64,000 nucleotides of DNA from Streptomyces atratus (GCF_014648655.1 NZ_BMRN01000006.1:312922-376921), one strand, 5' to 3'. Counted from the first letter of the stretch, positions 8,660 to 18,265 are shown. A program made the numbers and translations. The notes: generated by a model not told the origin, from the sequence alone.

Positions 8660-9460
8660 CTACCGTCCGCCCGCTACCCGCAGCACCGCTCCGGTCACAT
8701 ACGACGCCTCGCCCGACAGCAGCCACGCGATGGCGGACGCGATCTCCGGGGCAGCTCCCGGGCGGCCGAGCGGAATGCCGGCCGCGGCCGTGGCCGCGCG
8801 GTCGGGGTCGCCCGCGGTGGCGTGCATCTCGGTGTCGATCATGCCGGGGGCGACCGCGTTGACCCGGATTCCGTCGGGCCCCAGTTCCTTGGACAGCCCG
8901 ATCGTCAGGGCGTCCGCCGCCGCCTTCGTGGCGGCGTAGTGGACGAAGTCCCCGGGGCTGCCGAGGGTGGCAGCGGCGGAGGAGATATTGACGATCGCGC
9001 CGGACCCACGGGCCGTCATGTCCTTCGCGGCCCGGCGGCAGCACAGCAGACAGCCGAGGAGATTCACGTCCAGGACCCGGCGCAGTGTCTCGGTGGAGGT
9101 GTCCACGAGACGGCCGAGAGGACCTGTCACTCCCGCGTTGTTGACCAGTCCGGTGACGGGACCGAGCTGCGCGGCAGCCGCGTCGAAGAGCCGTTCCACA
9201 TCGGCCTCCACAGCGGTGTCCACCCGCACCGTGACACAGCGCGCCCCCGCGGCCCGCACAGCCGCCGCGGTCCGCTCGGCGGCCTCGGCGTTGCTCACGA
9301 AGCCCAGTGCGAGGTCATGCCCTTCGGATGCCAGACGGACACAGGTCGCGGCACCGATCCCGCGACTGCCGCCCGTGACGACGGTGACGGGGCGCGACGA
9401 CGGAGTGGTGCTGCTGACTGCCACTGGAGGAACCTCGCGCTCTCTGGTCATGCCGGTCAC
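8660..9460 (-). CDS. short-chain dehydrogenase/reductase
   Basis: Classical SDR with TGGSRGIG (NAD(P)-binding, about residues 30-37), NNAG (about 107-110), the catalytic Ser in IVNISS and the YAATK motif (about 176-180). The C-terminal TGAVLRVAGGR is typical of FabG-like proteins. The Gly-rich loop followed by basic residues suggests NADP(H). The longest start is given; a GTG at 9424 with a GCGAGG sequence upstream is a credible shorter start. The substrate cannot be inferred; no pathway genes flank it. Confidence 0.88.
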   Translation of the reverse strand: MTGMTREREVPPVAVSSTTPSSRPVTVVTGGSRGIGAATCVRLASEGHDLALGFVSNAEAAERTAAAVRAAGARCVTVRVDTAVEADVERLFDAAAAQLGPVTGLVNNAGVTGPLGRLVDTSTETLRRVLDVNLLGCLLCCRRAAKDMTARGSGAIVNISSAAATLGSPGDFVHYAATKAAADALTIGLSKELGPDGIRVNAVAPGMIDTEMHATAGDPDRAATAAAGIPLGRPGAAPEIASAIAWLLSGEASYVTGAVLRVAGGR

Positions 9461-9832
9461 GTCGTTCTCGGATTGTACGGAGAACGCCTCCCCCGGACGC
9501 CTTTTGGACCAAGGTCACAGGTGGATCGAGGCCCCCCGGTCGGGTGACGCCCGGGCTCCCGCGAGCATCCCGGGCGCCCGCTGTTGGAGTGGCGCCGGGC
9601 TGGCCGTTGGCGTGGTGTGCGGTCCGGGACGGGCCGGGTGCCTAGGGTCGGCGGCTGACGGACCGCTGTCGGCGTGGAACGGGTTGAATCGCCCGGCGCC
9701 GGTGACGGCTCCTCCTCAACGGCGTTCCCCTGCCATCGCCTCGCATTGCGGTGGCGGGGGACGCCGACCGTCTCTGCGACGATCTGCGCCGGCACGGTGG
9801 GGTGGAGACGGACGGCCGTGAGCCTCCACCTC
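9461..9832. other. intergenic region, no gene seen
   Basis: These 372 bp between the SDR and the crcB operon show no convincing coding frame. It is the 3' end region of the fluoride operon and the upstream region of the SDR. Confidence 0.5.
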
Positions 9833-10207
9833 CTACGACCACAGCGCCTCGGCGGCCGAGACACCGGCGAACGCCGCGCCCAGCCCCGCCACCACGCTCG
9901 CCACCACATTGGCCGCGGCGTAGGACTTCGCCCCGTCCTCGGCCAGCCGCAGCGTCTCGTAACCGAAGGTCGAGTACGTGGTGAGCGCCCCGCACAGTCC
10001 CGTACCGAGCAGCAGTTGCAGGTGCGAGGAGGCGGCGCCGGCCGCGACCGCGCCGGTCAGCAGGCCCAGGATCAGCGATCCGGTCACGTTCACCGCGAAG
10101 GTGCCCCACGGGAAGACGGTGTCGTGCCGGGACTGCACCGCCCGGTCGGTCAGATACCGCAGGGGTGCCCCGACCGCCGCACCGACGATCACCAGCAGCC
10201 AGTTCAC
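9833..10207 (-). CDS. crcB: fluoride ion transporter CrcB/Fluc, second copy
   Basis: The GTG start overlaps the stop of the DUF190 gene. The 124-residue product has four membrane segments and the family signatures [15 protein letters not shown] and [15 protein letters not shown], including the Asn in the pore and the central TYST helix break that binds sodium in Fluc channels. Fluc proteins form antiparallel dimers that export fluoride. With the other copy at 10557-10967 it could form a heterodimer, as is usual where two crcB genes are paired. Confidence 0.95.
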   Translation of the reverse strand: MNWLLVIVGAAVGAPLRYLTDRAVQSRHDTVFPWGTFAVNVTGSLILGLLTGAVAAGAASSHLQLLLGTGLCGALTTYSTFGYETLRLAEDGAKSYAAANVVASVVAGLGAAFAGVSAAEALWS

Positions 10208-10560
10208 CGGTTCCGCTCCCGGTCGTCGCCGTAGTGGACGACCTCGCAGCTGTCCAGGACGACCAGGCCGCCGTCCGCGACCAGCTCTTCGACGATCGGC
10301 AGGAACGCACGGATCCGCTCCTCCGCGTCCACGATCACGACCGCCACCGGCAGGTCCTCGCTCAGTGAGAGCAGCCGCTGGGTGTGGATCATCGACGAGG
10401 CGCCGAACCCCTCGATCCCGCGGAACACACTCGCGCCCGACAGTCCCGCCTTGTGCGCCCGGTGCACGATCTCCGTGTACACCGGCCTGTGGTGCCACCC
10501 GTCGGACTCGCCGACGAAGACCGTCAGGCGCAGTGCCCGTTCCGTGTTCGGCGTCGTCAT
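10204..10560 (-). CDS. DUF190 family protein
   Basis: 118 residues with the DUF190 pattern: [50 protein letters not shown] and the ending [14 protein letters not shown]. The ferredoxin-like fold resembles PII signalling proteins, and the family is commonly encoded beside crcB. It overlaps both flanking crcB genes by 4 bp, so all three are translated together; a regulatory role on the fluoride channel is plausible but unproved. Confidence 0.92.
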   Translation of the reverse strand: MTTPNTERALRLTVFVGESDGWHHRPVYTEIVHRAHKAGLSGASVFRGIEGFGASSMIHTQRLLSLSEDLPVAVVIVDAEERIRAFLPIVEELVADGGLVVLDSCEVVHYGDDRERNR

Positions 10561-10967
10561 GACTGCCTCCGCGCCAGCACGCGGCGGGTTGCCCACACCG
10601 CACTCCACACCGCCGCGAGGGCCGCGCACAGTGTCAGTCCCAGATACGCCAGGCCGGTACGGGCCCGGCCCGCGTCGACGAGGCGCTCGATGTCCACCGC
10701 GTATGTGGAGAACGTGGTGAACCCGCCCAGCACCCCCGTACCGAAGAACGGCCGCACCAGCCGGTGAGCCGTCCACACCTCGCTGATCACCACCATGAAC
10801 ACGCCGATCACCGCGCAGCCGACGACATTCACGATCAGTGTCGTCCAGGGGAAGCCGCCCGGGGCGGTGGGCCAGATCAGCGTGGCCCCGTAGCGGGCGC
10901 ACGCTCCGAGTGCACCGCCGAGCGCGACCACCGCGACGACGGAACCTCGGGGATTCCGGGCTCCCAT
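10557..10967 (-). CDS. crcB: fluoride ion transporter CrcB/Fluc, first copy
   Basis: 136 residues with four hydrophobic segments, [18 protein letters not shown] and [15 protein letters not shown] matching the Fluc pore signatures. The ATG of [10 protein letters not shown] is chosen because the longer frame upstream is rich in Arg/Gly and unlike the family. It is the first gene of the crcB-DUF190-crcB operon. I searched the 5' side for a fluoride riboswitch and found none that I could support. Confidence 0.93.
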   Translation of the reverse strand: MGARNPRGSVVAVVALGGALGACARYGATLIWPTAPGGFPWTTLIVNVVGCAVIGVFMVVISEVWTAHRLVRPFFGTGVLGGFTTFSTYAVDIERLVDAGRARTGLAYLGLTLCAALAAVWSAVWATRRVLARRQS

Positions 10968-11142
10968 GCCTGCATGTCTCCTGCCTGCTACACGCACCAG
11001 GCTATCGCCGCCGCCCCGAGGGAGCGTGTCGGGCCCGTCACCCGCCACTCGGTACCGAAAAGGGAGACCGCCCGGAAGCCGTCGAGCCGACGGCCCCGGG
11101 CGGCGCCGGTCCCCGGTGCGGCCCGAGGGCCCGGACGCGGGC

Positions 11143-11598
11143 CTACCAGGTCTTGCCCGGGGGCTGCCTGGTGGTGACGTTGATGCGGTTGAAGAGGTTC
11201 GTCAGACCGATGGAGAGGACCAGGGCCGAGAGCTCCTTCTCGGTGAAGTGAGCGGCGGCCGCGTTCCAGATGTCGTCCGGCACCGGGTCGGAGCGGTCGC
11301 TGAGCCTCGTGGAGGCCTCCGCGAGCGCGAGCGCGGCCCGCTCCGCGTCCGTGAAGCAGGGCGCATCCCGCCAGGCCGACACCGCGAAGAGCCGCTCGTC
11401 GCTCTCACCTGCCTTCCTGGCGTTGCGTACGTGTCCCTCGACGCAGAAGGTGCAGCCGTTGATCTGGCTCACCCGCAGACCGACGAGTTCGAGCGTCGTC
11501 TCCGCCGGGCCGCCCTTGTTGATGGCCTTGACGAGCCCCAGCAGGGGCGGCAACGCCTCGGGGATGATCTCGGCCGGGTTCTGCATACGTGCCTGCAT
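11143..11598 (-). CDS. AhpD-like carboxymuconolactone decarboxylase family protein
   Basis: 151 residues with the peroxidatic signature [18 protein letters not shown] (CxxC followed by the conserved His, about residues 47-64) and the ending [18 protein letters not shown] typical of the AhpD alkylhydroperoxidase group. Such proteins reduce peroxides with thiols supplied by a lipoyl partner. It is transcribed alone, divergently from the mannosyltransferase. Confidence 0.92.
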   Translation of the reverse strand: MQARMQNPAEIIPEALPPLLGLVKAINKGGPAETTLELVGLRVSQINGCTFCVEGHVRNARKAGESDERLFAVSAWRDAPCFTDAERAALALAEASTRLSDRSDPVPDDIWNAAAAHFTEKELSALVLSIGLTNLFNRINVTTRQPPGKTW

Positions 11599-11803
11599 GT
11601 GATGACTCTCCTTCGATATCCGTCGCGGCCGCGTTCCCGCCGCGCCTTCACCACACTGACGGATGCCGGAGGGAAAGTGTGACGAGCGGCCCGGGAATCC
11701 GGCGCCACCTGCAGTTCTCGTGGTGAATTCGAGGTGCTTCGTTCGGCGGATACAGAGCAGAATGAAGCATTCCGCTTTCTGTCGGGTCAGGATGCCCGGA
11801 TGC

Positions 11804-11809
11804 TAGGCT
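11804..11809 (+). promoter_or_regulatory. possible -10 element (TAGGCT) upstream of the mannosyltransferase
   Basis: TAGGCT is a good Streptomyces vegetative -10 hexamer, 88 bp before the start codon; the -35 (TGTCGG with an 18-bp spacer) is weak. The 299-bp gap 11599-11897 holds no gene. Confidence 0.35.
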
Positions 11810-11897
11810 CGCGCGCGATCCTGCGCGGGGGACGAACCGGAGAACATCCGGGGATGACGCAGGGGGACGCAAAAGCACCTCAAGGGGGCACGAGGAA

Positions 11898-12641
11898 ATG
11901 GCCGTGGAGAAGACCTCGCCGAAGATTGTGGTGGTCGTGCCCACCTACAACGAGCGGACGAACCTGCCCGTCCTCGTGAGTCTCCTTATGGATCTGGGCC
12001 TGCCCGACCTGCATATTCTCGTGGTGGACGACAATTCGCCGGACGGCACCGGCGAGGTCGCGGACAAGCTCTCGGCCGACACCGCCGAAACGGTCGGCGT
12101 GCTGCACCGCAAGGAGAAGGACGGGCTGGGACGCGCCTACGTGGCGGGCATCACCCGCGCACTCGCCGAGGGTGCGGACGTGGTGGTCCAGATGGACGCC
12201 GACCTCTCCCACCCGGCGTCGCGGCTCCCGGTCATGATCGAGACACTGTTCGCCGAGGACGCCGCCGTGGTGATCGGCTCCCGCTATGTGGCGGGCGGTT
12301 CGCTCGCCACGGAGTGGCCCTGGCACCGCAAGGCGCTCTCCGCATGGGCGAATTTCTATGTGAACGCGATCCTGCGGTTGCGGGTGAAGGACGCGACCGC
12401 CGGTTTCAAGGCCTGGCGGGCATCGACGCTGAAGGCGATCGATGTTTCCTCGGTCCGCAGCAACGGCTATTCGTTCCAGGTGGAGATGAACTACCGCACG
12501 GTCAGGCGTCATTTGAGGATCGTCGAGGTGCCGATCCGATTCGAGGAGCGGGTCGAGGGCGAATCGAAGCTCGGCCTGAGCGTGCAGATCGAGTCCGCGC
12601 TGGCGCCGTGGAAGCTGTTGTTCGGCAGGAACAACCACTGA
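11898..12641 (+). CDS. polyprenol-phosphate mannosyltransferase (GT2 family)
   Basis: The 247-residue GT2 enzyme shows VVVPTYNERTNLP, VVDDNSPDGTGE, the metal-binding MDADLSHP, GSRYVAGGS and the acceptor-site region ATAGFKAWR and RFEERVEGESK. It lacks the C-terminal membrane helices of some homologues, so it is the soluble catalytic form. The reaction is GDP-mannose plus polyprenol phosphate to polyprenol-phosphate-mannose, donor for protein O-mannosylation and phage-receptor glycans in Streptomyces. It is monocistronic. Confidence 0.93.
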   Translation: MAVEKTSPKIVVVVPTYNERTNLPVLVSLLMDLGLPDLHILVVDDNSPDGTGEVADKLSADTAETVGVLHRKEKDGLGRAYVAGITRALAEGADVVVQMDADLSHPASRLPVMIETLFAEDAAVVIGSRYVAGGSLATEWPWHRKALSAWANFYVNAILRLRVKDATAGFKAWRASTLKAIDVSSVRSNGYSFQVEMNYRTVRRHLRIVEVPIRFEERVEGESKLGLSVQIESALAPWKLLFGRNNH

Positions 12642-12731
12642 TTTCGGGACGGGAGTTCGGGGGCTAACCCCACCCCGTTCCGTCGTGCCTCCCGGATGGG
12701 CCGACGGCCTCGGTTCAACAAGGCTTGCGCC

Positions 12732-14234
12732 ATGACGACTTACCGCAGATCCGCCGCGTTCATCGCCCTGTCCGTCACCGTGGCCACCACCGCTCTCACC
12801 GGAGCCGCGACCCCGCCGGCCCACGCCGCCGGCGCCTTACCCGCACTCGACTGGCGGCCCTGCGCCGAGTCCGGCGGCCCCGCCGCGCAGGAGTGCGCCG
12901 ATCTGCCCGTACCGCTCGACTACCGGGCGCCGGACGGCCCGCAGCTCACCCTCGCCGTGACCCGACTGCGCAGCGACCGCCCCTCGGCCCGGCGCGGCAC
13001 GCTGCTGGTGATTCCCGGTGGTCCCGGCTCGTCAGGGGTGCAGCGGGTGACACAGAAGGGGGAGCAGCTGCAGCGGGAGACGGCGGGGCAGTACGACATC
13101 GTCAGCCTCGACCCGCGCGGCGTCGGCGGCAGCACGAAGGCGAGCTGCGGGCTCGCCCCGGAGGACCGGGAGATGGTGAACCTGCGGTCCTGGCCCGCCG
13201 CGGACGGCTCGATCACCGAGAACGTGGAGCGGTCGCGGCGGGTCGCCGAGGCGTGTGCCCGCAACGGGGGAGCGGTGCTGCGGAGCCTGACCACGGCCAA
13301 CGAGGTGCGGGACATCGACCGCTTCCGGCAGGCGCTGGGCGAGGAGAAGCTGTCGGCCTGGGGGAGCTCGTACGGCACCTATGTGGCTGCCGTGTACGCC
13401 CAGAAGTACGGGCGACACACGGACCGCCTGGTGCTGGACAGCAGCGGCGATCCCGACCCGTCCCGCGTCGAGCAGGGCTGGCTGGCGAACATGGCGGTGG
13501 GCGCGGACGACCGCTTCCCCGATTTCGCACGATGGGCCGCAGATCCGGCCCGGGAGGCGGAGGGGCTGCGGCTGGCCGAACGCGCCGAGGACGTAAGGCC
13601 GTTGGTCCTGGAGCTGGCGGCGCGGCTGGACCGTGAGCCGAAGGAGTCCACCACGGCGGGCGTCCCGCTGACCGGCAACCGGCTGCGGCAGGCGATCCAG
13701 CTCGCCCTGTACAGGGACAGTGCCTTCGGCCGGTTGGCCGGGCTCGTCCAGGAGGCCCGGGACGCGTCGGTGAAGCCCGTCCTGCCCGCCGAACTGGCCG
13801 GGCCGATGCCGGACCAGGACGCGGCGGTCACGGTCGGCGTGATCTGCAACGACGTGCGCTGGCCGGGCAATATCCCGTCGTACCGGCGCGCCGTCGCCGC
13901 CGACCGCGTGAAGCACCCGCTCACCGCCGGCATGACGGCGAACATCACACCGTGCGCCTTCTGGAAGGACGCCCCCGTGGACCGGCCGACCAGGATCACG
14001 GACGAGGGGCCGTCCAACATCCTGATGATCCAGGGCCTGCGCGACCCGGCGACCCCGTACTCCGGCGCCCTGAAGATGCGCGAGGCCTTCGGCGACCGGG
14101 CCCGCCTCGTCGCCGTCGACCACGGAGGACACGCCGTCTACCTGGGCAACGGCAACGCCTGCGGCGACAGCGCGGTCACCACGTTCCTGACGACGGGGAA
14201 GCGGCCGGAGCGGGACACGTACTGCGCGGACTGA
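12732..14234 (+). CDS. secreted S33-type alpha/beta hydrolase (tripeptidyl-aminopeptidase-like)
   Basis: The start at the ATG of MTTYRRSAAF gives a clean Sec signal peptide (hydrophobic core FIALSVTVATTALTG, cleavage after AHA). The 500 residues carry the oxyanion segment VIPGGPGSSG, the nucleophile elbow WGSSYGTYVA, the acid region QGLRDPATPY and the catalytic His in DHGGHAVY. A C-terminal TAP-like domain (CAFWKDAPV) is present. Homologues release tripeptides or hydrolyse esters outside the cell. Family length is typical. Confidence 0.92.
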   Translation: MTTYRRSAAFIALSVTVATTALTGAATPPAHAAGALPALDWRPCAESGGPAAQECADLPVPLDYRAPDGPQLTLAVTRLRSDRPSARRGTLLVIPGGPGSSGVQRVTQKGEQLQRETAGQYDIVSLDPRGVGGSTKASCGLAPEDREMVNLRSWPAADGSITENVERSRRVAEACARNGGAVLRSLTTANEVRDIDRFRQALGEEKLSAWGSSYGTYVAAVYAQKYGRHTDRLVLDSSGDPDPSRVEQGWLANMAVGADDRFPDFARWAADPAREAEGLRLAERAEDVRPLVLELAARLDREPKESTTAGVPLTGNRLRQAIQLALYRDSAFGRLAGLVQEARDASVKPVLPAELAGPMPDQDAAVTVGVICNDVRWPGNIPSYRRAVAADRVKHPLTAGMTANITPCAFWKDAPVDRPTRITDEGPSNILMIQGLRDPATPYSGALKMREAFGDRARLVAVDHGGHAVYLGNGNACGDSAVTTFLTTGKRPERDTYCAD

Positions 14235-14335
14235 ACGGACTGCGCGGGGCAGCGCCCGCCGTGGGCCGGCGCCGCTCTGTCGCACAGATCCTCCGCCGCG
14301 CCTGCTTCACGGACGGCGGCCCGGCCGTCCGCCGT

Positions 14336-14998
14336 TCAGTCGCTGCCGGGCGGCACATGTCCGGTGTACCGGGCCTGTGCCAGCAGGGAGACGACCTCCT
14401 CGTCGGAGGTCTGCGAGAAGTCCCGGTACCACTCGCCGACGGCGAAGAACAGGCGAGGCGTGGACAGACACACCACCTCGTCCGCGCACTGCCGCAGCCG
14501 GGCTACCGCGTCCGGTGGCGCCACCGGTACGGCCGCCAGCAGACGCGCCGGGTTCTGCGCCCGTACCACCTGGCAGGCGGCCTCGGCCGTGGCGCCGGTC
14601 GCGACGCCGTCGTCCACGACGATGACGGTCCGGCCTTCGAGCTGCGTCCGTGGCCTGCCCGCGCGGTAGGCCTGCGCCCGGCGTACGAGTTCCGTCGCCT
14701 CGACCCGCTCGACCGCCGCGAGATCCTGCTTCCCGGCCCAGAGGTGGCTGACGACGTCCTCGTTGATGACCCGTACCCCGCCCTCGCCGATGGCGCCGAA
14801 CGCCACTTCCTCGTGGTGCGGCACACCGAGTTTGCGGACCACGATCACATCGAGCTGGGCGCCGAGCATCCGCGCCACCTGGAAGGCCACCGGGACTCCG
14901 CCGCGGGGCAGGCCCAGCACGACGGGGTTCTCCCGCTCCAGATGCCGGAGCGCCTCGGCCAGCTGCTGTCCCGCGTCCTCGCGATCGGCGAACAACAC
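14336..14998 (-). CDS. phosphoribosyltransferase-domain protein
   Basis: 220 residues with a GTG start. The PRPP-binding loop is VIVVDDGVATGATA (about residues 122-135), preceded by the pyrophosphate-loop region GLPRGGVPVAF and RKLGVPHHEEVAFGAI. This is the stand-alone phosphoribosyltransferase type often found beside stress (Usp/dormancy) genes in actinobacteria; the base substrate is unknown. It is divergent from the HAD phosphatase. Confidence 0.88.
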   Translation of the reverse strand: MLFADREDAGQQLAEALRHLERENPVVLGLPRGGVPVAFQVARMLGAQLDVIVVRKLGVPHHEEVAFGAIGEGGVRVINEDVVSHLWAGKQDLAAVERVEATELVRRAQAYRAGRPRTQLEGRTVIVVDDGVATGATAEAACQVVRAQNPARLLAAVPVAPPDAVARLRQCADEVVCLSTPRLFFAVGEWYRDFSQTSDEEVVSLLAQARYTGHVPPGSD

Positions 14999-15117
14999 GG
15001 TTGTTCACCCCCAACCAGGGGAGAGTCAGGGACCACGTGAGTACGCACCCCACCTGGTTCCCTACTTCGAAACAACTCCATGTGCGGTGGCCGCGCAACT
15101 CGGGCAGGGTCGGTTGC

Positions 15118-15927
15118 ATGGAACGAATCGGAGCGGTCCTGATCGACATCGACGGTGTGCTCACGGTGTCCTGGAAGCCGCTGCCCGGCACCGTGGCGGC
15201 CATGGAACGGTTGCGCGAGGCGGGCATCCCGCTGGCGCTGGTCACCAACACCACCTCCCGCACCCGCGCCTCGATCGCCCGGAAACTGGTGGGCGAGGGC
15301 TTCCCCGTCTCCGCCGACGACATTCTCACCGCCCCCGCCGTCACCGCCGCTCACCTGCGACAACACCATCCCGGAGCTCGCTGCCTGCTGATCAACACCG
15401 GCGACATCCGGGACGATCTGACGGGCGTGACACTCGTCGACGAGGACGAGGAGGAATCGGCTGATGGCGGGGCGCCGGATGTCGTCGTCCTCGGCGGGGC
15501 CGGGGATGCCTTCACCTACGCGGCGCTCAACCGCGCCTTCCGCCATGTGCAGCGCGGTGCCCGGCTCGTCGCCATGCACCGGAGCATGTACTGGCGCACG
15601 GCCGCCGGGCTCGACCTCGACACCGGGGCCTTCCTCCTGGGACTGGAGCGAGCCGCCCGCGTCGAGGCGGAGATCACCGGAAAACCCGCCGGGTCGTTCT
15701 TCGCCACGGCCCTGGCACATCTCGGCGCCACCGCGCCCCACGCCCTGATGGTCGGCGACGACATCGAGTCCGACGTCCTGGCGGCCCAGCGCGCCGGGCT
15801 CACCGGCGTACTCGTCAGGACCGGCAAGTACCTCCCCGAGACACACCGGGCGGCCGACGGCACCCCGGACCATGTGATCGACTCCTTCGCCGATCTCCCC
15901 GCCCTGCTGGAGCGGCCGGGGACGTGA
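15118..15927 (+). CDS. HAD-superfamily hydrolase (NagD/LHPP-like)
   Basis: I choose the ATG of MERIGAVLID (269 residues) since HAD motif I, DIDGVLT (about residues 9-15), follows directly. Motif II is VTNTTSR, and motifs III/IV are GKPAGSFF and MVGDDIESDV. A C2-type cap lies between II and III. The profile fits NagD-like or phospholysine-phosphohistidine-phosphatase-like enzymes that remove phosphate from small molecules in the cytoplasm. The preceding coding frame starting at 15001 lacks similarity and was not used. Confidence 0.9.
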   Translation: MERIGAVLIDIDGVLTVSWKPLPGTVAAMERLREAGIPLALVTNTTSRTRASIARKLVGEGFPVSADDILTAPAVTAAHLRQHHPGARCLLINTGDIRDDLTGVTLVDEDEEESADGGAPDVVVLGGAGDAFTYAALNRAFRHVQRGARLVAMHRSMYWRTAAGLDLDTGAFLLGLERAARVEAEITGKPAGSFFATALAHLGATAPHALMVGDDIESDVLAAQRAGLTGVLVRTGKYLPETHRAADGTPDHVIDSFADLPALLERPGT

Positions 15928-15947
15928 GGAAGCCGGGCAACCGCCCC

Positions 15948-16724
15948 TCACGCGTCCCGCAGCCGGAACATCGCCGCCCCCGCCAGCAGCGCCGCTCCCG
16001 CCCAGGCCGCGAGGACGCCGAGGCCCGGCCAGGGAGCGATCGGCAGGGTGTCCAGGTTCTGGGTGGCCTGGACCGCCAGGCCCGCCGACGAGGGGGCGAG
16101 CTCCTGCAGGCGCTCCCGCCAGGTCTCGTCGGCGACCATCAGCGCAACCACGGGAAAGGCGTACAGCAGGCCGAGCACGGCCGTGATCGCACCGGCCGTG
16201 TCCCGTACGACTGTCGCCGTCCCCAGGGAGAGCAGGGCGATCAGGGCCAGGTAGAGCACCGAGCCCGCGGCGGCGCGCAGGGTCGGGAGTTCGGTGAGGG
16301 AGAGCGCGGCCGTGCCGAAGCCGTTGCCGGGGAGGAGGAGACGGCCGGCCAGCAGTGAGCCGAGGACCGCGAGTGTGCCCGCCGCCACGACGGCCCCGGT
16401 GACGACCGTCGCCTTCGCGGCGAGGACCCGGGCGCGGCCGGGTACCGCCGCCAGCGTGACGCGGATGGTGCCCGTGCCGTACTCACTGCTCATCGCCAGC
16501 ACCGCGAGAACGGCGACCGCCGCCTGGCCGAGCCAGACACCGGTCAGGCAGAGCTCGACCGTGTCCTCGTGGCACTCGGCCGGGGACGGGCACTGGTCGG
16601 TCGAGACGGAGCCGGTGGCCGTCGCGCCGAGCGCCACCGTGAGTGCGGCGACGGCCGGCAGCAGCCACCAAGTGCTGGGCAGAGTACGGAGCTTCGTCCA
16701 CTCCGCGTGCAGGGCGCCCCTCAT
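15948..16724 (-). CDS. ABC transporter permease (ABC-2 type), second
   Basis: 258 residues with six hydrophobic segments and the opening RGALHAEWTKLRTLPSTWW, characteristic of actinobacterial ABC-2 permeases; SSEYGTGTIRVTLAAVPGR is the conserved cytoplasmic loop. The ATG overlaps the TGA of the permease upstream. With it and the ATPase it forms an exporter of unknown substrate. Confidence 0.92.
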   Translation of the reverse strand: MRGALHAEWTKLRTLPSTWWLLPAVAALTVALGATATGSVSTDQCPSPAECHEDTVELCLTGVWLGQAAVAVLAVLAMSSEYGTGTIRVTLAAVPGRARVLAAKATVVTGAVVAAGTLAVLGSLLAGRLLLPGNGFGTAALSLTELPTLRAAAGSVLYLALIALLSLGTATVVRDTAGAITAVLGLLYAFPVVALMVADETWRERLQELAPSSAGLAVQATQNLDTLPIAPWPGLGVLAAWAGAALLAGAAMFRLRDA

Positions 16725-18265
16725 GCGTCCCGCCTGCGCAGCCGCCACATGGCGAGGCCCAGGGCGACAGCCGCGTACGCGCACAGCACCGCGAGTCCGG
16801 TCCACGGGCCCTGCGGGTAGCAGCTGTTCTCGGGCAGGCAGACGGTGTTCACGAAGTCGTATCGCGGTGTCGTCTGCTGCACGGCGAACCCGGCGAGCGG
16901 AGTCACCTTCATCACCCAGTGCGCCGCGTCGACGGGCAGTCCGGCGAGCAGGACCATCGGCAGTACGAACACCACCACGATCAGCGTCACCGCGGCGGCC
17001 GTGTTCCGCAGCAGTGCGCCCACGGCCAGCGCCAGCACGGCGACGGCGGCCAGCAGCAGGGCGGTGCCGAGGACGGCGCGCAGCACCGGGCCGTCGCTGA
17101 GCGCGGCTTCGGGGTACGACGCGGGGTTGGGTCTGTTGTCCCGCAGTGCCGGTTCGGCGAGCAGGAAGGAGAGCACGGCGGCGAGCAGCCCGGTCAGGAA
17201 GGCGATTCCGGCGAGTACGAGGGCCTTGGCGGCGAGCATCCGGCCCCGGCGCGGGCCCGCCGTCAGCGTCGTACGGATCATGCCCCTCCGGTATTCGGCG
17301 GTGATGAACAGCACCCCCAGCGCTGCCAGCGGGATCAGCCCGATCTGGGCCCCGCTGAGAGACCGTTGGGTGAGATCGGCGTCCGGGATCAGAGGGCCGA
17401 TGTCGCCGGAGCCGGTCAGGGTCCAGGCGCTGGACGTCCGCGTCGAGCGGTCCGGGCTCCCGGCGGCCCTGGTGGGATCGGCACCGACCCGGTCCTGACG
17501 CCAGGTGCCGGTGCCCTGGTCGCCGTCGACCACCGTGCCCCGGTCGCCGTCGACCGTGATCCGGTCGAAGGAGGCGGTGACCTCGGACGGACCGCCGCCG
17601 ACGGAGGTGGAGCCGAAGTGCCTCTGCACCGTGACGAGTTCGGGCGTGGCGGCGAACAGGCCCGCCTGGACGGTTCTTGGCAGTCCGGCCGGGGTGGCCC
17701 TGCCGACCTCGCTCCACTTCTTGCCGTCGGCCGACTCGGACGCGGTGAGTACGCTGCCGGAGCGGGTGAGCCGCAGCCAGCGCGGCTCGGCGCCGGAGGC
17801 GCTGCTGCCCGCCGTGTCGTGGGTGAAGTCCGACTGGAGCCGGACCCCGTGCGCCGGTGTGAGCATGACGGCCGCGTACGGCGCTCCCGCGTCGGTGCTC
17901 GCCTTGATGATGACCCCGGCCTTGGCCCAGGGTGCGATGTGCCCTTCGCGGCCGGTGAGCGGTGACACCCGGGCCGTGATGCTGCCGTCGCCGGTCAGCT
18001 GCTGGTGGACGAAGGGGAAGCTGTCGGTGACGGGGGCGCCGTCCGGGCCCTTCGTCGGTGGCGGCGGACTGCCGTTGACGTCGAAGCTGCCGCTGAGGGC
18101 GGAGAGCAGTGAGACGAAGACGGTGATCACGACGGCGGCGAGCAGGGTGACGCTCCACCGGCGCACGCTGCGGGCCTTGGTCCACTCGGAGCGCAGCAAC
18201 TGCGGGAATCCGTCGCGTGCGGGTGGCAGTGGGGATCGGTAGGGGGTGACGGCGGGTGCGGTCAT
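16721..18265 (-). CDS. ABC-2 permease with a large extracytoplasmic DUF1349/LamG-like insert
   Basis: 514 residues. A first membrane segment (residues 37-58) is followed by about 210 residues outside the membrane, then five more segments with EYRRGMIRTTLTAGPRRGR. The inserted domain (FPFVHQQLTGDGSITARV, APWAKAGVIIKAST, WLRLTRSGSVLTASESADGKKWSEVG, VQAGLFAATPE) has the pattern of DUF1349-type beta-sandwich domains usually found in secreted carbohydrate-binding proteins. The gene overlaps its neighbours on both sides (ATGA). A sensory or substrate-capture role for the insert is inference. Confidence 0.9.
   Translation of the reverse strand: MTAPAVTPYRSPLPPARDGFPQLLRSEWTKARSVRRWSVTLLAAVVITVFVSLLSALSGSFDVNGSPPPPTKGPDGAPVTDSFPFVHQQLTGDGSITARVSPLTGREGHIAPWAKAGVIIKASTDAGAPYAAVMLTPAHGVRLQSDFTHDTAGSSASGAEPRWLRLTRSGSVLTASESADGKKWSEVGRATPAGLPRTVQAGLFAATPELVTVQRHFGSTSVGGGPSEVTASFDRITVDGDRGTVVDGDQGTGTWRQDRVGADPTRAAGSPDRSTRTSSAWTLTGSGDIGPLIPDADLTQRSLSGAQIGLIPLAALGVLFITAEYRRGMIRTTLTAGPRRGRMLAAKALVLAGIAFLTGLLAAVLSFLLAEPALRDNRPNPASYPEAALSDGPVLRAVLGTALLLAAVAVLALAVGALLRNTAAAVTLIVVVFVLPMVLLAGLPVDAAHWVMKVTPLAGFAVQQTTPRYDFVNTVCLPENSCYPQGPWTGLAVLCAYAAVALGLAMWRLRRRDA

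Noticed and set aside
10968..11142. Fluoride riboswitch upstream of the crcB operon
   Set aside because: The minus-strand leader has no recognisable crcB-motif pseudoknot; GGCGATAGCC alone is not enough.
15001..15117. N-terminal extension of the HAD phosphatase
   Set aside because: Residues before MERIGAVLID match nothing in the family and the HAD motif I normally lies at the very N-terminus.
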